Shown here: positions 1 through 6,958 of the stretch, in pieces | How positions within the stretch are numbered: the first letter of the stretch is position 1 | Layout: the number at the start of each line of letters is the position of its first letter | Assembly: GCA_038248985.1 (NCBI GenBank) | Contig: JBBRWV010000087.1 | Location: 1 to 16,275 of the forward strand | Reading direction: 5' to 3' | DNA: 16,275 nucleotides | From: JBBRWV01 sp038248985 | GTDB lineage: Bacteria > Planctomycetota > Phycisphaerae > WQYP01 | The notes under the pieces: model-generated | Database searches by the model: none | What the model was told of the DNA's origin: nothing | What the model saw: only the letters and a program-made list of their open reading frames with translations | Translations under genes and position numbers: made by a program

Positions 1-1082
1 CCCCCTCCATAACCGCCGCGATGCCCATCGCCCACCGCTTTATACAACTTGCCCCCCAGCGCCCCCTCTCCGTCGGCTGGCTCTCCTCCAACCAATTTGC
101 CACCCGCATGGGCCTCCGCCGCGCCACCCGCACCAGCGCCCCCCACTGGCCCACCCTTCTTCCCGACCTCGACGCCCTCCTCGTCGTCCGCCGCGACGAA
201 CCCTCCTTAGCCGCCCGCTGGTACTCCCAAGTGGGTTTTCACGACATTCTCTCCATCCGCTGCCTCTATCTAGACCGCGAAACCCCGCCTCCCACCGGCA
301 ATTCCCGCTTTCTCGTACAAGTCTGTTCCCCTCCTGACCTCGCCCCTTGGCAAAATCAAATGCTCGCCGTCTACCGCGACGTCTATGCGAATTCCGGCGG
401 CCCAGTCCTCCGCCACCCCACCTATTGGCAATCCACCCTCGCTAACCACTATTACCGGGATCACTACCAGTTCCAAATCATCGGCCTCTGGTCCGATGCC
501 GCCCCTTCCGCCACCCTCATGGGCTACGCTGTCGTCGGCTGGTCCGGCTGGCACTCCAAACGTCCCCGCATGGACATCCTCGAAATCGCCACCCGCCAGT
601 GGGACGCCTCCATCGCCCAGGAGCTCATAACTACTGCCAGCCAGCTAGCTTGGAGCAAAAACGTCCGCCAAATCCGCGCCGTCATCAGCGTCCACGACCC
701 TTACCGCGGCCACCTCGCCCGCACCGGCTTCGTCGACCGCTGGGGCTACCTCCTCCACGCCAAGTGGCTCCATCCCCAGCGCTATCTCGACGCCCTCGGC
801 CAGTCCCTTTCGCCCGAACTCTCCAGCCTCAACGTCCAACTCAATTCCTCCGGCCAAGTCGCCCTCTCCCTCCGCGGCGCATCCGCCACCGGTTCGCCCG
901 TGAAAATCCAGGCCGACGCCCGCACGCTCACTCGTCTGCTGCTCAACCGCGTCGATGTCTCCAGCGCCCTGCAGGATGGCTCCCTCCACCCCGGCCCCGA
1001 CGCCGCCGAACGCGACCTCACCCACCTCGCCCTCGCCTTCCCCTGGACCCCATGGGTTTTCCACTTGCTCGATTACATCTGA
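1..1082 (+). CDS. Eis-like GNAT acetyltransferase with SCP2-type C-terminal domain, 5' partial
   Basis: Probable N-acetyltransferase of the double-GNAT plus sterol-carrier (Eis-like) architecture. The first visible part ends in a typical GNAT C-terminal signature, AARWYSQVGF (about residues 64-73 from the ATG at 21). A second acetyltransferase-like fold follows (about 95-245). The last 100 residues end in HLLDYI and resemble the SCP2-like tail that closes Eis proteins. The reading frame is open from the ATG at 21 back to the window edge, that ATG has no Shine-Dalgarno site, and the acetyl-CoA-binding part of the first GNAT domain is missing. The true start is therefore probably outside the window and the ATG at 21 only an internal Met. 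The substrate is unknown; Eis proteins acetylate amines such as aminoglycosides. It ends 27 nt before aroB on the same strand. The family call is from motif recognition only. Confidence 0.66.
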   Translation, partial: PSITAAMPIAHRFIQLAPQRPLSVGWLSSNQFATRMGLRRATRTSAPHWPTLLPDLDALLVVRRDEPSLAARWYSQVGFHDILSIRCLYLDRETPPPTGNSRFLVQVCSPPDLAPWQNQMLAVYRDVYANSGGPVLRHPTYWQSTLANHYYRDHYQFQIIGLWSDAAPSATLMGYAVVGWSGWHSKRPRMDILEIATRQWDASIAQELITTASQLAWSKNVRQIRAVISVHDPYRGHLARTGFVDRWGYLLHAKWLHPQRYLDALGQSLSPELSSLNVQLNSSGQVALSLRGASATGSPVKIQADARTLTRLLLNRVDVSSALQDGSLHPGPDAAERDLTHLALAFPWTPWVFHLLDYI

Positions 1083-1096
1083 CCGGATATTCCGCT

Positions 1097-1109
1097 TACA
1101 ATCCCTCCC
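1097..1109 (+). promoter_or_regulatory. -10 element of a putative leaderless aroB promoter
   Basis: TACAAT at 1097-1102 is followed by seven pyrimidines and then directly by the aroB ATG at 1110. No purine-rich Shine-Dalgarno sequence lies between. If the hexamer is used, transcription would start at or next to the A of the ATG. I see no convincing -35 box at 16-18 bp. Confidence 0.42.
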
Positions 1110-2198
1110 ATGCAAAAAATCCACGTCCAACTGCCCGCAGCCGCCCGCCCCGCCTATGACATCCACATCGGCCCAGGCCTCCTTTCGCAACTCGGGGCCC
1201 TCGTCCGCGGCGTCTCGCCCTCCGTCTCCTGCGGCATCGTTTCCGATTCTACCGTCGCCCCGCACTACCTCGTCCAAGCCGCCGCCCAACTCACCGCCGC
1301 CGGTTACCGCGTCATCGAACACGTCATCCACGCAGGCGAAGCCCACAAAACCACGGCCACGGTCGCCGCCGTCTGGGATACCTTCCTCAATGCCCGTGTT
1401 GAACGCTCCACACCTATCCTCGCTCTGGGCGGCGGGGTGGTCGGCGATCTGGCCGGTTTTGTTTCCGCCACGCTCCTTCGCGGCACCCCTTTCATTCAAG
1501 TTCCCACCACTCTGCTCTCCGCGGTCGACGCCTCCGTCGGCGGCAAGGTTGGCGTCGATCACCCCGCCGGCAAAAATCTCATCGGCGCCTTCCACCAGCC
1601 ACGCATCGTCATCACCGATACCGACACCTTCCGCACCCTCCCCCCGCGCGAACTCCGTTGCGGTCTCGCCGAATGCATCAAGCACGCCATCATTCGCGAC
1701 CCTTCTCTTTTCGATTTTCTTGAGCAAAATGCGGCCAAAATTCTCGCATGTGATTCACCCACCCTCACCTTACTCGTCGCCAAGAACGTCGCCATCAAGG
1801 CCGCCATCGTCACCGAAGACCCTTTCGAACACGGCGTCCGCGCACTCCTCAACCTCGGCCATACGTTCGGCCACGCCATCGAAAATATCCTCAACTATGC
1901 GGTCGGCCACGGCGAGGCCGTCGCCCTCGGCACGCTCGCCGCCGCCCACCTCGCGGTCCAACTAAAAAAACTCACTGTCACCGATCAAGCCCGTATCGCC
2001 GCGCTCATTGCTAAAGTTGACCTTCCCACAAAATCGCCCGGCCTCGATATCGACCGCACCTTCGCCGCCACGTTCACCGATAAAAAAGTCGCCGCTGGAA
2101 AACTGCGTTTTATCATCCCCACGACCATCGGTTCCGCCGAAATCATCAGCAACGTCCCCGATGCACTTGTTCGTGATGCCCTTGCGTCCCTTCTCTGA
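1110..2198 (+). CDS. aroB: 3-dehydroquinate synthase
   Basis: Cytoplasmic NAD- and metal-dependent enzyme converting DAHP to 3-dehydroquinate, the second step of the shikimate pathway to aromatic amino acids. The 362-residue length is normal. The N-terminal nucleotide-binding half carries the glycine-rich ALGGGVVGDLAGFVSA (about residues 105-120), then the family hallmark VPTTLLSAVDASVGGKVGVD (about 131-150) and KNLIGAFHQP. ELRCGLAECIKHAII and LLNLGHTFGHAIE supply metal-binding Glu and His residues, and GHGEAVALG follows. The ATG at 1110 gives the expected N-terminus but has no ribosome site; see the TACAAT box seven bases upstream. dprA starts 14 nt after the stop, so the two are probably co-transcribed although unrelated in pathway. 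No key residue appears to be missing. Confidence 0.97.
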   Translation: MQKIHVQLPAAARPAYDIHIGPGLLSQLGALVRGVSPSVSCGIVSDSTVAPHYLVQAAAQLTAAGYRVIEHVIHAGEAHKTTATVAAVWDTFLNARVERSTPILALGGGVVGDLAGFVSATLLRGTPFIQVPTTLLSAVDASVGGKVGVDHPAGKNLIGAFHQPRIVITDTDTFRTLPPRELRCGLAECIKHAIIRDPSLFDFLEQNAAKILACDSPTLTLLVAKNVAIKAAIVTEDPFEHGVRALLNLGHTFGHAIENILNYAVGHGEAVALGTLAAAHLAVQLKKLTVTDQARIAALIAKVDLPTKSPGLDIDRTFAATFTDKKVAAGKLRFIIPTTIGSAEIISNVPDALVRDALASLL

Positions 2199-2212
2199 TA
2201 AGGACCGCCGCC

Positions 2213-3409
2213 ATGCCCGTCAGCGATGACCGTCTCCTCGCCTGGCTTCGCCTCTCGCGCGTTCCCAACATCGGCCCCATCCTCCTCAAGCGCGCCCTTG
2301 CTACTTTCAAGACGCCCGAAACGCTCCTCGCGGCCCACCCTGCCGCGCTCTCCGCCATCGACAACTTCGGCACCACCCGCGCGCAAGCTTTCCAAAATGC
2401 GATGCCCCTCGATGAAGCCCAGCGTACTCTCGACACCGCCCGCGCCCACGGCTTCGAAATCCTCTGCCCCGACGACCCGCGCTGGCCCACCGGCCTCAAA
2501 CACATCCCCGATCCCCCCATCATCCTCTTCCTCCGCGGCCAACTTCTGCCGCAAGACAACCTCGCCCTCGGCATCGTTGGCGCACGCGAATGCACCATCT
2601 ACGGCCGCGAGCAATCCGCCCGCTTCGGCGCGCTCCTCGCCGGCGCCGGTCTGACGGTCATTTCGGGCGGCGCTCGTGGAATTGATACAGCCGCCCACGA
2701 AGGCGCCCTCCGCGCCAAAGGCCGCACCATCGTCGTCCTTGGTTGCGGTCTCCTCAACTGCTACCCGCCGGAAAACGCCGGCCTCTACGATCGCATCGTC
2801 GCCGAAGGCTCCGCCATCCTCTCGGAACTCCCCCTCGACGCCCCGCCCGCCAAAGAAAATTTTCCGCCGCGCAACCGCATCATCACCGGCATGTCCCTCG
2901 GCATCCTGGTCGTTGAAGCGAACCTCAAATCCGGCAGCCTCATCACCGCACGCCTCGCGGTGAACGATTACAACCGCGAAGTCTTTGCCCTGCCCGGCCG
3001 CATCGATTCCCCCGCCTCCGCCGGCACCCATCACCTCATCAAAACCGGTGCCGCGCACCTCGTCGAAAATGTCGACGACATCCTCTCCGCCCTCGGCGAT
3101 CTGACCCAACCCCTGCGCGAAGCCGCCGTCGAAACCGCCCCGCCCACGCCTGATCCCGCGCCCCTCTTCGCCGCGCAACCCCCGGCTGCGGCCAAGCCCG
3201 CTCCCGCAATCGCCAAACCCGTGCCCGAAAAATCCTTCACCTCCGTCCAGCAGAAAATCCTCTCCGCTCTCGACGGCCACGAACTCCCGCTCGATGATCT
3301 CCTCGAACGCACCGGCCTCTCGCCCTCGGTCCTGATGGCCGAGATCACCATGCTCCAGATCCGCGGCGCAATCACCCGTAACCCCGGCAACCACTTCGCC
3401 AAAAAGTAA
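2213..3409 (+). CDS. dprA: DNA-processing protein DprA (Smf)
   Basis: Single-stranded-DNA-binding recombination mediator that loads RecA on incoming DNA during natural transformation; it is also widespread in non-competent bacteria. In the 398 residues I see a helix-hairpin-helix/SAM-like N-terminus (about 8-70) and the Rossmann-like DprA core (about 110-300). Core hallmarks are GIVGARECTIYGRE, ISGGARGIDTAAHEGAL, the FPPRNRIITGMS stretch and LPGRIDSPASAGTHHLI. A Pro/Ala-rich linker (about 305-340) precedes a C-terminal winged-helix domain (about 342-395). The ATG is supported by AAGGA at 2200-2204, 8 nt upstream, and lies 14 nt after aroB. Codon use is strongly C-ending like aroB. The last codons run into the left repeat of the AT-rich insert that follows. 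Confidence 0.97.
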   Translation: MPVSDDRLLAWLRLSRVPNIGPILLKRALATFKTPETLLAAHPAALSAIDNFGTTRAQAFQNAMPLDEAQRTLDTARAHGFEILCPDDPRWPTGLKHIPDPPIILFLRGQLLPQDNLALGIVGARECTIYGREQSARFGALLAGAGLTVISGGARGIDTAAHEGALRAKGRTIVVLGCGLLNCYPPENAGLYDRIVAEGSAILSELPLDAPPAKENFPPRNRIITGMSLGILVVEANLKSGSLITARLAVNDYNREVFALPGRIDSPASAGTHHLIKTGAAHLVENVDDILSALGDLTQPLREAAVETAPPTPDPAPLFAAQPPAAAKPAPAIAKPVPEKSFTSVQQKILSALDGHELPLDDLLERTGLSPSVLMAEITMLQIRGAITRNPGNHFAKK

Positions 3410-3453
3410 ACTATATTGTGGCCTCGGGCAGTTTTTGCCAATTCGTGACTGAT

Positions 3454-3469
3454 TTCATCATCTGATGAA
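3454..3469. repeat. Perfect 7-bp inverted repeat upstream of the insert gene
   Basis: TTCATCA-TC-TGATGAA is a perfect palindrome with a 2-nt centre, in the 176-nt gap between dprA and the gene at 3586. It is nested inside weaker complementary arms, AATTCG at 3440-3445 and CG(A)AATT at 3475-3481. A dimeric-regulator operator fits better than an RNA hairpin because the loop is only 2 nt. No consensus promoter can be named next to it. Confidence 0.35.
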
Positions 3470-3585
3470 TGAGGCGAAATTGCGCATCATCCATTAGCAC
3501 GATTAGATGGTGAGAGCTTAAAAAATTGATATCCTTTATTGGCATACTGCTTAGGTGAGAATGCAATTCCTGTGGAGACTTTCGG

Positions 3586-4205
3586 ATGATCCCAATCCTC
3601 ACAATCGTAATCTCAGTTCTCGCTTTATCAATTTCGGCCCTGACTGCTTGGCTTACTCTGTTTCGTCGCGGGACCGTTCGAATGACGAAGCCAACCATCA
3701 TTTTCTTTGGTTTCGATGGGGGGATTTCAAATGACGGTTCTTTACCTCCGCTAAAAGTTTTTCTGCGTGCATTACTTTATGCTACCTCCAAACGCGGACG
3801 CATTGTTGAAAGCATGTTTGTCCGGCTTCGTCGCGGGGAATCGGTGCAAAACTTTAATATTTGGGTTTATGGTGATGAGTCTTTGGCTCGTGGTAGCGGT
3901 GTTTTTGTTGGTGAAAATGGAGTCGCATGCAATCATCATTTTCTTCTCCCTGCGGATGGTACTAAATTCGAGTTTATTGCGGGGATTACACGCTTGAAGT
4001 ATTCGCGACTCTGACAGGCAGTGGTAAACTTCTTAAGTTATTTTCAACGACTCTTTCCGTCACAGCAGATTTTTCAGAAAAGATTATGAGCCGACAGCAC
4101 GGCCTTTATTTTGATTGGGGTTCAGACTCACAGCGATATCATCCAAATCTACATTCTCCTCCTCCACCGAAACTCCCTAAGTTCTTAAAGGAACTAATGG
4201 GTTGA
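3586..4205 (+). pseudogene. Unknown membrane-anchored protein, interrupted by a -1 frameshift
   Basis: The first frame runs from the ATG at 3586 to TGA at 4012-4014 (142 codons). It begins with one hydrophobic segment (about residues 2-25), then a basic stretch LFRRGTVR and a soluble part with GIVESMF-like and NFNIWVYGDESLARGSG sequence. The frame directly behind (TGA at 4203-4205) continues naturally: after the GGGG at 3981-3984 it reads GDYTLEVFATLTGSGKLLKL and later HGLYFDWGSDSQRYHPN. One extra G in that run, or a -1 slip on GGG, joins them into a protein of about 206 residues. Causes may be a real mutation, a homopolymer sequencing error, or recoding. Start support is GGAG at 3574-3577, 8 nt upstream. 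Codon use is foreign to the neighbours. I do not recognise a named family; a single N-terminal anchor with a soluble domain is all that can be said. Confidence 0.72.
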
Positions 4206-4225
4206 TGACAAAATGAGGATATAGT

Positions 4226-4750
4226 TTGATCAAATATCCAAGACTATCCAAGGAGCCTACCATATCCTTTACTCACCCCGAAGGCATAGCCGTTTACGTC
4301 TACCGTCACCAGGGCGGCACGTGCGAACTCCTCCAAATCCACCGCTCCGCCAACACCGGTGAATACCAGCATTCCTGGCAAACCGTCTACGGCGGCACCG
4401 AAGAAAACGAAACCGCTGCCCAGGCCGCGCTGCGCGAACTCCTTGAAGAAACCCGCCTCACTCCCCTCCGCATCTTCCAGGTCGAATACATCGAAACCTT
4501 CTACATGGCCATACACGATCGCATCCTGATGATGCCCGTCTTCGCCGTCGAAGTTTCCCCCGACTCTCTCGTCACCCTCAACGAAGAACATGATGCCCAC
4601 CGCTGGATTCCCGCCGCCGATTATGAATCGCATTTCATGTTCCGCACGCAGCGCGAAGCCCTCCGCATCCTCCTTGAAGCCCTCGACCACCCTACCCTCG
4701 CCCAGCCGCTACTGGAAATCAGTCTCCCGCGTCTCCCCTCAAAAAACTAG
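4226..4750 (+). CDS. Nudix hydrolase
   Basis: Cytoplasmic hydrolase of nucleoside diphosphate-linked compounds; substrate not predictable. The 174 residues contain a nearly complete Nudix box at 56-78: G56, E62, R70-E71, E74-E75. The glycine near the end of the motif is replaced by Arg77 (LLEETRL), a change tolerated in some subfamilies. The fold starts around residue 18 (HPEGIAVYVYR), and the layout is reminiscent of dihydroneopterin-triphosphate or dATP pyrophosphatases. The start is TTG at 4226, chosen because GAGG (4215-4218) lies 7 nt upstream and no in-frame ATG precedes the domain. The first dozen codons are AT-rich like the insert upstream, whereas the rest has the C-ending bias of the region. 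The start and ribosome site may therefore derive from the insertion event. Confidence 0.88.
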   Translation: MIKYPRLSKEPTISFTHPEGIAVYVYRHQGGTCELLQIHRSANTGEYQHSWQTVYGGTEENETAAQAALRELLEETRLTPLRIFQVEYIETFYMAIHDRILMMPVFAVEVSPDSLVTLNEEHDAHRWIPAADYESHFMFRTQREALRILLEALDHPTLAQPLLEISLPRLPSKN

Positions 4751-4842
4751 CCGCGCCGCTACATTCCTTGCAGCAAATTCGCTAGTATTCACGTTCTCCT
4801 TACGTGTCCATGCACCTGTTGATGCATGTTCCCGCCCCCGTT

Positions 4843-4870
4843 CCTTCAAACGTGAGCCGTGAGCCTTGAA
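4843..4870 (+). repeat. Degenerate heptamer repeats before the TolC-like gene (array 1)
   Basis: Four 7-nt units in register: CCTTCAA, ACGTGAG, CCGTGAG, CCTTGAA. The TTG start of the following gene (4866) lies inside the last unit. Similar units occur at 6862-6875 and 8619-8653. Confidence 0.5.
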
Positions 4871-6797
4871 ACTTTTTCGGTACATCGCCGCCGCCTTGAC
4901 GCTCCTCCCACTCTCTGCCTGTGAATCCCCCATGGCCGACTCGGCGGACCATCAAGCCTACCGGCTCATCGAACAACGCCAGCGCGAATCCCTTGGCTAC
5001 TCTTCGCAATCTCAGCTTGACCGCGAATCGTCTCCGCTGGCCATCACCCCCGAGGCCTATGGCAAAACACCCCACACCACCAATAGCCTTCCCAAATCAA
5101 TTTCCGACAACTCTGCCACGCAACCCGGCGACCCCACCACTCAACCCCTCTCCCCTTCCTCCCAGCCCGTCGGCAATCCGCTCGATCAAGTCCTCGAAGC
5201 CGTTGGCTCCAATTTCCCCGACCTCGACAAGATGCCGGAGCTCCCTGATTTCCCCCGTGCCATCCCCAAGGGTAAATCCCGCCTCCTCTTCAACCTTGAT
5301 GACTCCTTCAATTTCGCCCTGGCCAACGCCCGCGATTACCGCTCCCGCAAAGAAGACCTCTACATCGCCGCCCTCAATGTCGCCCTGGAGCACCATCAGT
5401 TCGAACCGCGTCTCTTCGCCACCACGGAGGCCACCGTCACCGGCAACGGCGAAGCCTCCGACTACGCCACCGCTTTCACCGCCGCCCAAACCGTCGGCGT
5501 CCGCCAAAAACTTCCCTACGGCGGCGAAGTCGTCGCCTCCGGCATCGCGCGGTCTGTCCAGCAACTCAACGATGCCGTCACCACGGGCTCCTCCGCCGAT
5601 CTCGTACTCACCGCCAATATCCCGCTTCTCCGTGGTGCCGGAAAAGTCGCCCAAGAGAATCTCATCCAGACCGAACGCGACCTCATCTACGAAGTCCGCA
5701 ATTTCGAACGCTACCGTCGCGCCTTTCTCGTCCAAATCGCCTCGGCTTACTACAACCTCATCAACCAACGCGCCCAGGTCATCAACCGTTTTCAGTCCGT
5801 CCGCTCGTTCATCTTCATCCGCGCCCGCACTGAAGCCCTCTTCGATGCCGGCCGCCCCCGTGTCACCCAGCTCGATGTCGCCCGCGCCAAACAGTCCGAA
5901 TTTCAGGCCCGAAATGACCTCACCAATACCATCGAGCAGTACGAACTCGCCGTCGATTCCTTCAAGATCCTCATCGGCATGAACGCCGAACAAGCCTTGG
6001 ACATGAAAACTCAGTACCTCAAAATCACCCCCCCCAGCATTACCGATATCGAGGCCGTCGCCATTGCCTCGCGCCTTCGTCTCGACCTGCAGACCACGCG
6101 CGACCGCGTCGATGACGCCCGCCGCGCCAACAAGGTCGCCGGCAATAACCTCCTGCCCGATCTCAACCTCGCGGCCTCCGCCGCCGTCCACTCCAATCCC
6201 GCGGCCAAATCCTTTTCCCCCGATTCCCGCAACCTCGACTACGCCGCCGGCGTCGTCCTCGATTGGCCCCTCGACCGCGTTGCCGAGAAAAACAGCTATC
6301 GCATCTCGCTCATCAATATCGAACGCGCCAAACGTACCGTGGAACAGAGCACCGATACCGTGGCCGTCGAGGTACGCTCGGCCGTCCGCCGCGTGCGTCA
6401 GCAAATCTACTTGGTCGCTCTCCAGAAGAAAAATATCGACCTTGCTCAGGCTCGTAAAGAATTCGCCGACATCCAGTTTAAGAACGGCAAAATCGACAAC
6501 CGCGATTACGTTGATGCCGAAAACGCCCTCGTCGATGCCCAAAACCGTTTTGCCCAGGCCGTCGCCAGCCTTCAGATCGCCACCCTCCAATACCTTCGCG
6601 ATACCGATCAACTCCGTGTCGATTACACCGGCAAACTCATCCCCCCCGACCTTGCCCAGGGCGTAAAAACTGAAACCCAGCCCCTCTTCTCCGGCCCCGC
6701 CACCAAGCCCAGCACTCAACCGAGCACGCAGCCGAGCAGCCTGCCCTCCAGTCCGCCCCCCACGCTGCCCGCCGCCCCCTCCCTTCCGCCCGGCTAG
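4866..6797 (+). CDS. TolC-family outer-membrane efflux lipoprotein
   Basis: Outer-membrane channel protein of the TolC/OEP family, probably the exit duct of an export system. A lipoprotein signal peptide is visible: MKLFRYIAAALTLL followed by lipobox LSAC with the acylated Cys at 19. A low-complexity linker (about 65-110, rich in TQP and SSQP) precedes the two OEP repeats (about 145-370 and 385-590), which contain long helices typical of the periplasmic barrel, for example the VEVRSAVRRVRQQIYLVALQ segment. The C-terminus (about 615-643) is Pro/Ser/Thr-rich. At 643 residues it is longer than E. coli TolC because of the two linkers. The TTG at 4866 is chosen because it gives a complete signal peptide; the ribosome site is weak and the start lies inside a heptamer repeat. 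lysS separates it from the ABC genes, and no adaptor gene is nearby. Confidence 0.9.
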   Translation: MKLFRYIAAALTLLPLSACESPMADSADHQAYRLIEQRQRESLGYSSQSQLDRESSPLAITPEAYGKTPHTTNSLPKSISDNSATQPGDPTTQPLSPSSQPVGNPLDQVLEAVGSNFPDLDKMPELPDFPRAIPKGKSRLLFNLDDSFNFALANARDYRSRKEDLYIAALNVALEHHQFEPRLFATTEATVTGNGEASDYATAFTAAQTVGVRQKLPYGGEVVASGIARSVQQLNDAVTTGSSADLVLTANIPLLRGAGKVAQENLIQTERDLIYEVRNFERYRRAFLVQIASAYYNLINQRAQVINRFQSVRSFIFIRARTEALFDAGRPRVTQLDVARAKQSEFQARNDLTNTIEQYELAVDSFKILIGMNAEQALDMKTQYLKITPPSITDIEAVAIASRLRLDLQTTRDRVDDARRANKVAGNNLLPDLNLAASAAVHSNPAAKSFSPDSRNLDYAAGVVLDWPLDRVAEKNSYRISLINIERAKRTVEQSTDTVAVEVRSAVRRVRQQIYLVALQKKNIDLAQARKEFADIQFKNGKIDNRDYVDAENALVDAQNRFAQAVASLQIATLQYLRDTDQLRVDYTGKLIPPDLAQGVKTETQPLFSGPATKPSTQPSTQPSSLPSSPPPTLPAAPSLPPG

Positions 6798-6861
6798 CAA
6801 TCCAAGGTTTCGCGGTTCAGGCGCTCGCGGTCTACATGCGACCAATAACGTTGATCTAAAA

Positions 6862-6875
6862 ACGTGAACCTTGAA
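6862..6875 (+). repeat. Degenerate heptamer repeats before lysS (array 2)
   Basis: Two adjoining 7-nt units, ACGTGAA and CCTTGAA, matching the third and fourth units of array 1 with one base change. They lie about 85 nt before the lysS start, in a 161-nt gap that otherwise shows only a possible promoter. Confidence 0.4.
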
Positions 6876-6916
6876 GCTTACTTTCAAGCCCCATTTTCCC
6901 CAACCCCTTCCTCCGC

Positions 6917-6922
6917 TACAAT
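6917..6922 (+). promoter_or_regulatory. Possible -10 box of lysS
   Basis: CGC-TACAAT at 6914-6922 repeats the form seen before aroB (TTACAAT). It would give a leader of about 30 nt to the lysS ATG. The -35 at 17 bp (TTTTCC, 6894-6899) is poor. Confidence 0.33.
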
Positions 6923-6958
6923 GCCCCTCCTATTCACTGCCCCCTCTCAAGGATTACC

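Larger units (their letters stand above)
3408..4227. mobile_element. AT-rich insert bounded by a perfect 9-bp inverted repeat
   Basis: Between dprA and the Nudix gene the sequence is visibly AT-richer than both flanks and its codons lose the strong C-ending bias. AAACTATAT (3408-3416) and its exact reverse complement ATATAGTTT (4219-4227) mark the two edges. The left copy overlaps the dprA stop codon and the right copy overlaps the TTG start of the Nudix gene. The insert carries one gene and no transposase or integrase. I see no clear target duplication. It may be a small non-autonomous element or simply a horizontally acquired gene; calling it mobile is inference. Confidence 0.3.

Noticed and set aside
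645..1727. Long Gly/Asp-rich minus-strand ORFs opposite aroB, dprA, tolC, lysS and the permease
   Set aside because: These are antisense shadows caused by the strong C-ending codon bias; they show no domain motifs and overlap clearly identified genes.
3427..3439. GGCA-GTTTT-TGCC hairpin as dprA terminator
   Set aside because: Only 4 bp of stem and no following T run.
3411..3545. Minus-strand 44-codon ORF (MPIKDINFLSSHHLIVLMDD...) in the AT-rich insert
   Set aside because: It reads somewhat protein-like, but has no ribosome site, overlaps the palindrome and gene-upstream region, and its longer form is antisense to the gene at 3586.
3410..4230. Integron gene cassette with attC site
   Set aside because: The AT-rich lone gene invited this idea, but I find no GTTRRRY/RYYYAAC core pair or room for an attC behind the gene.
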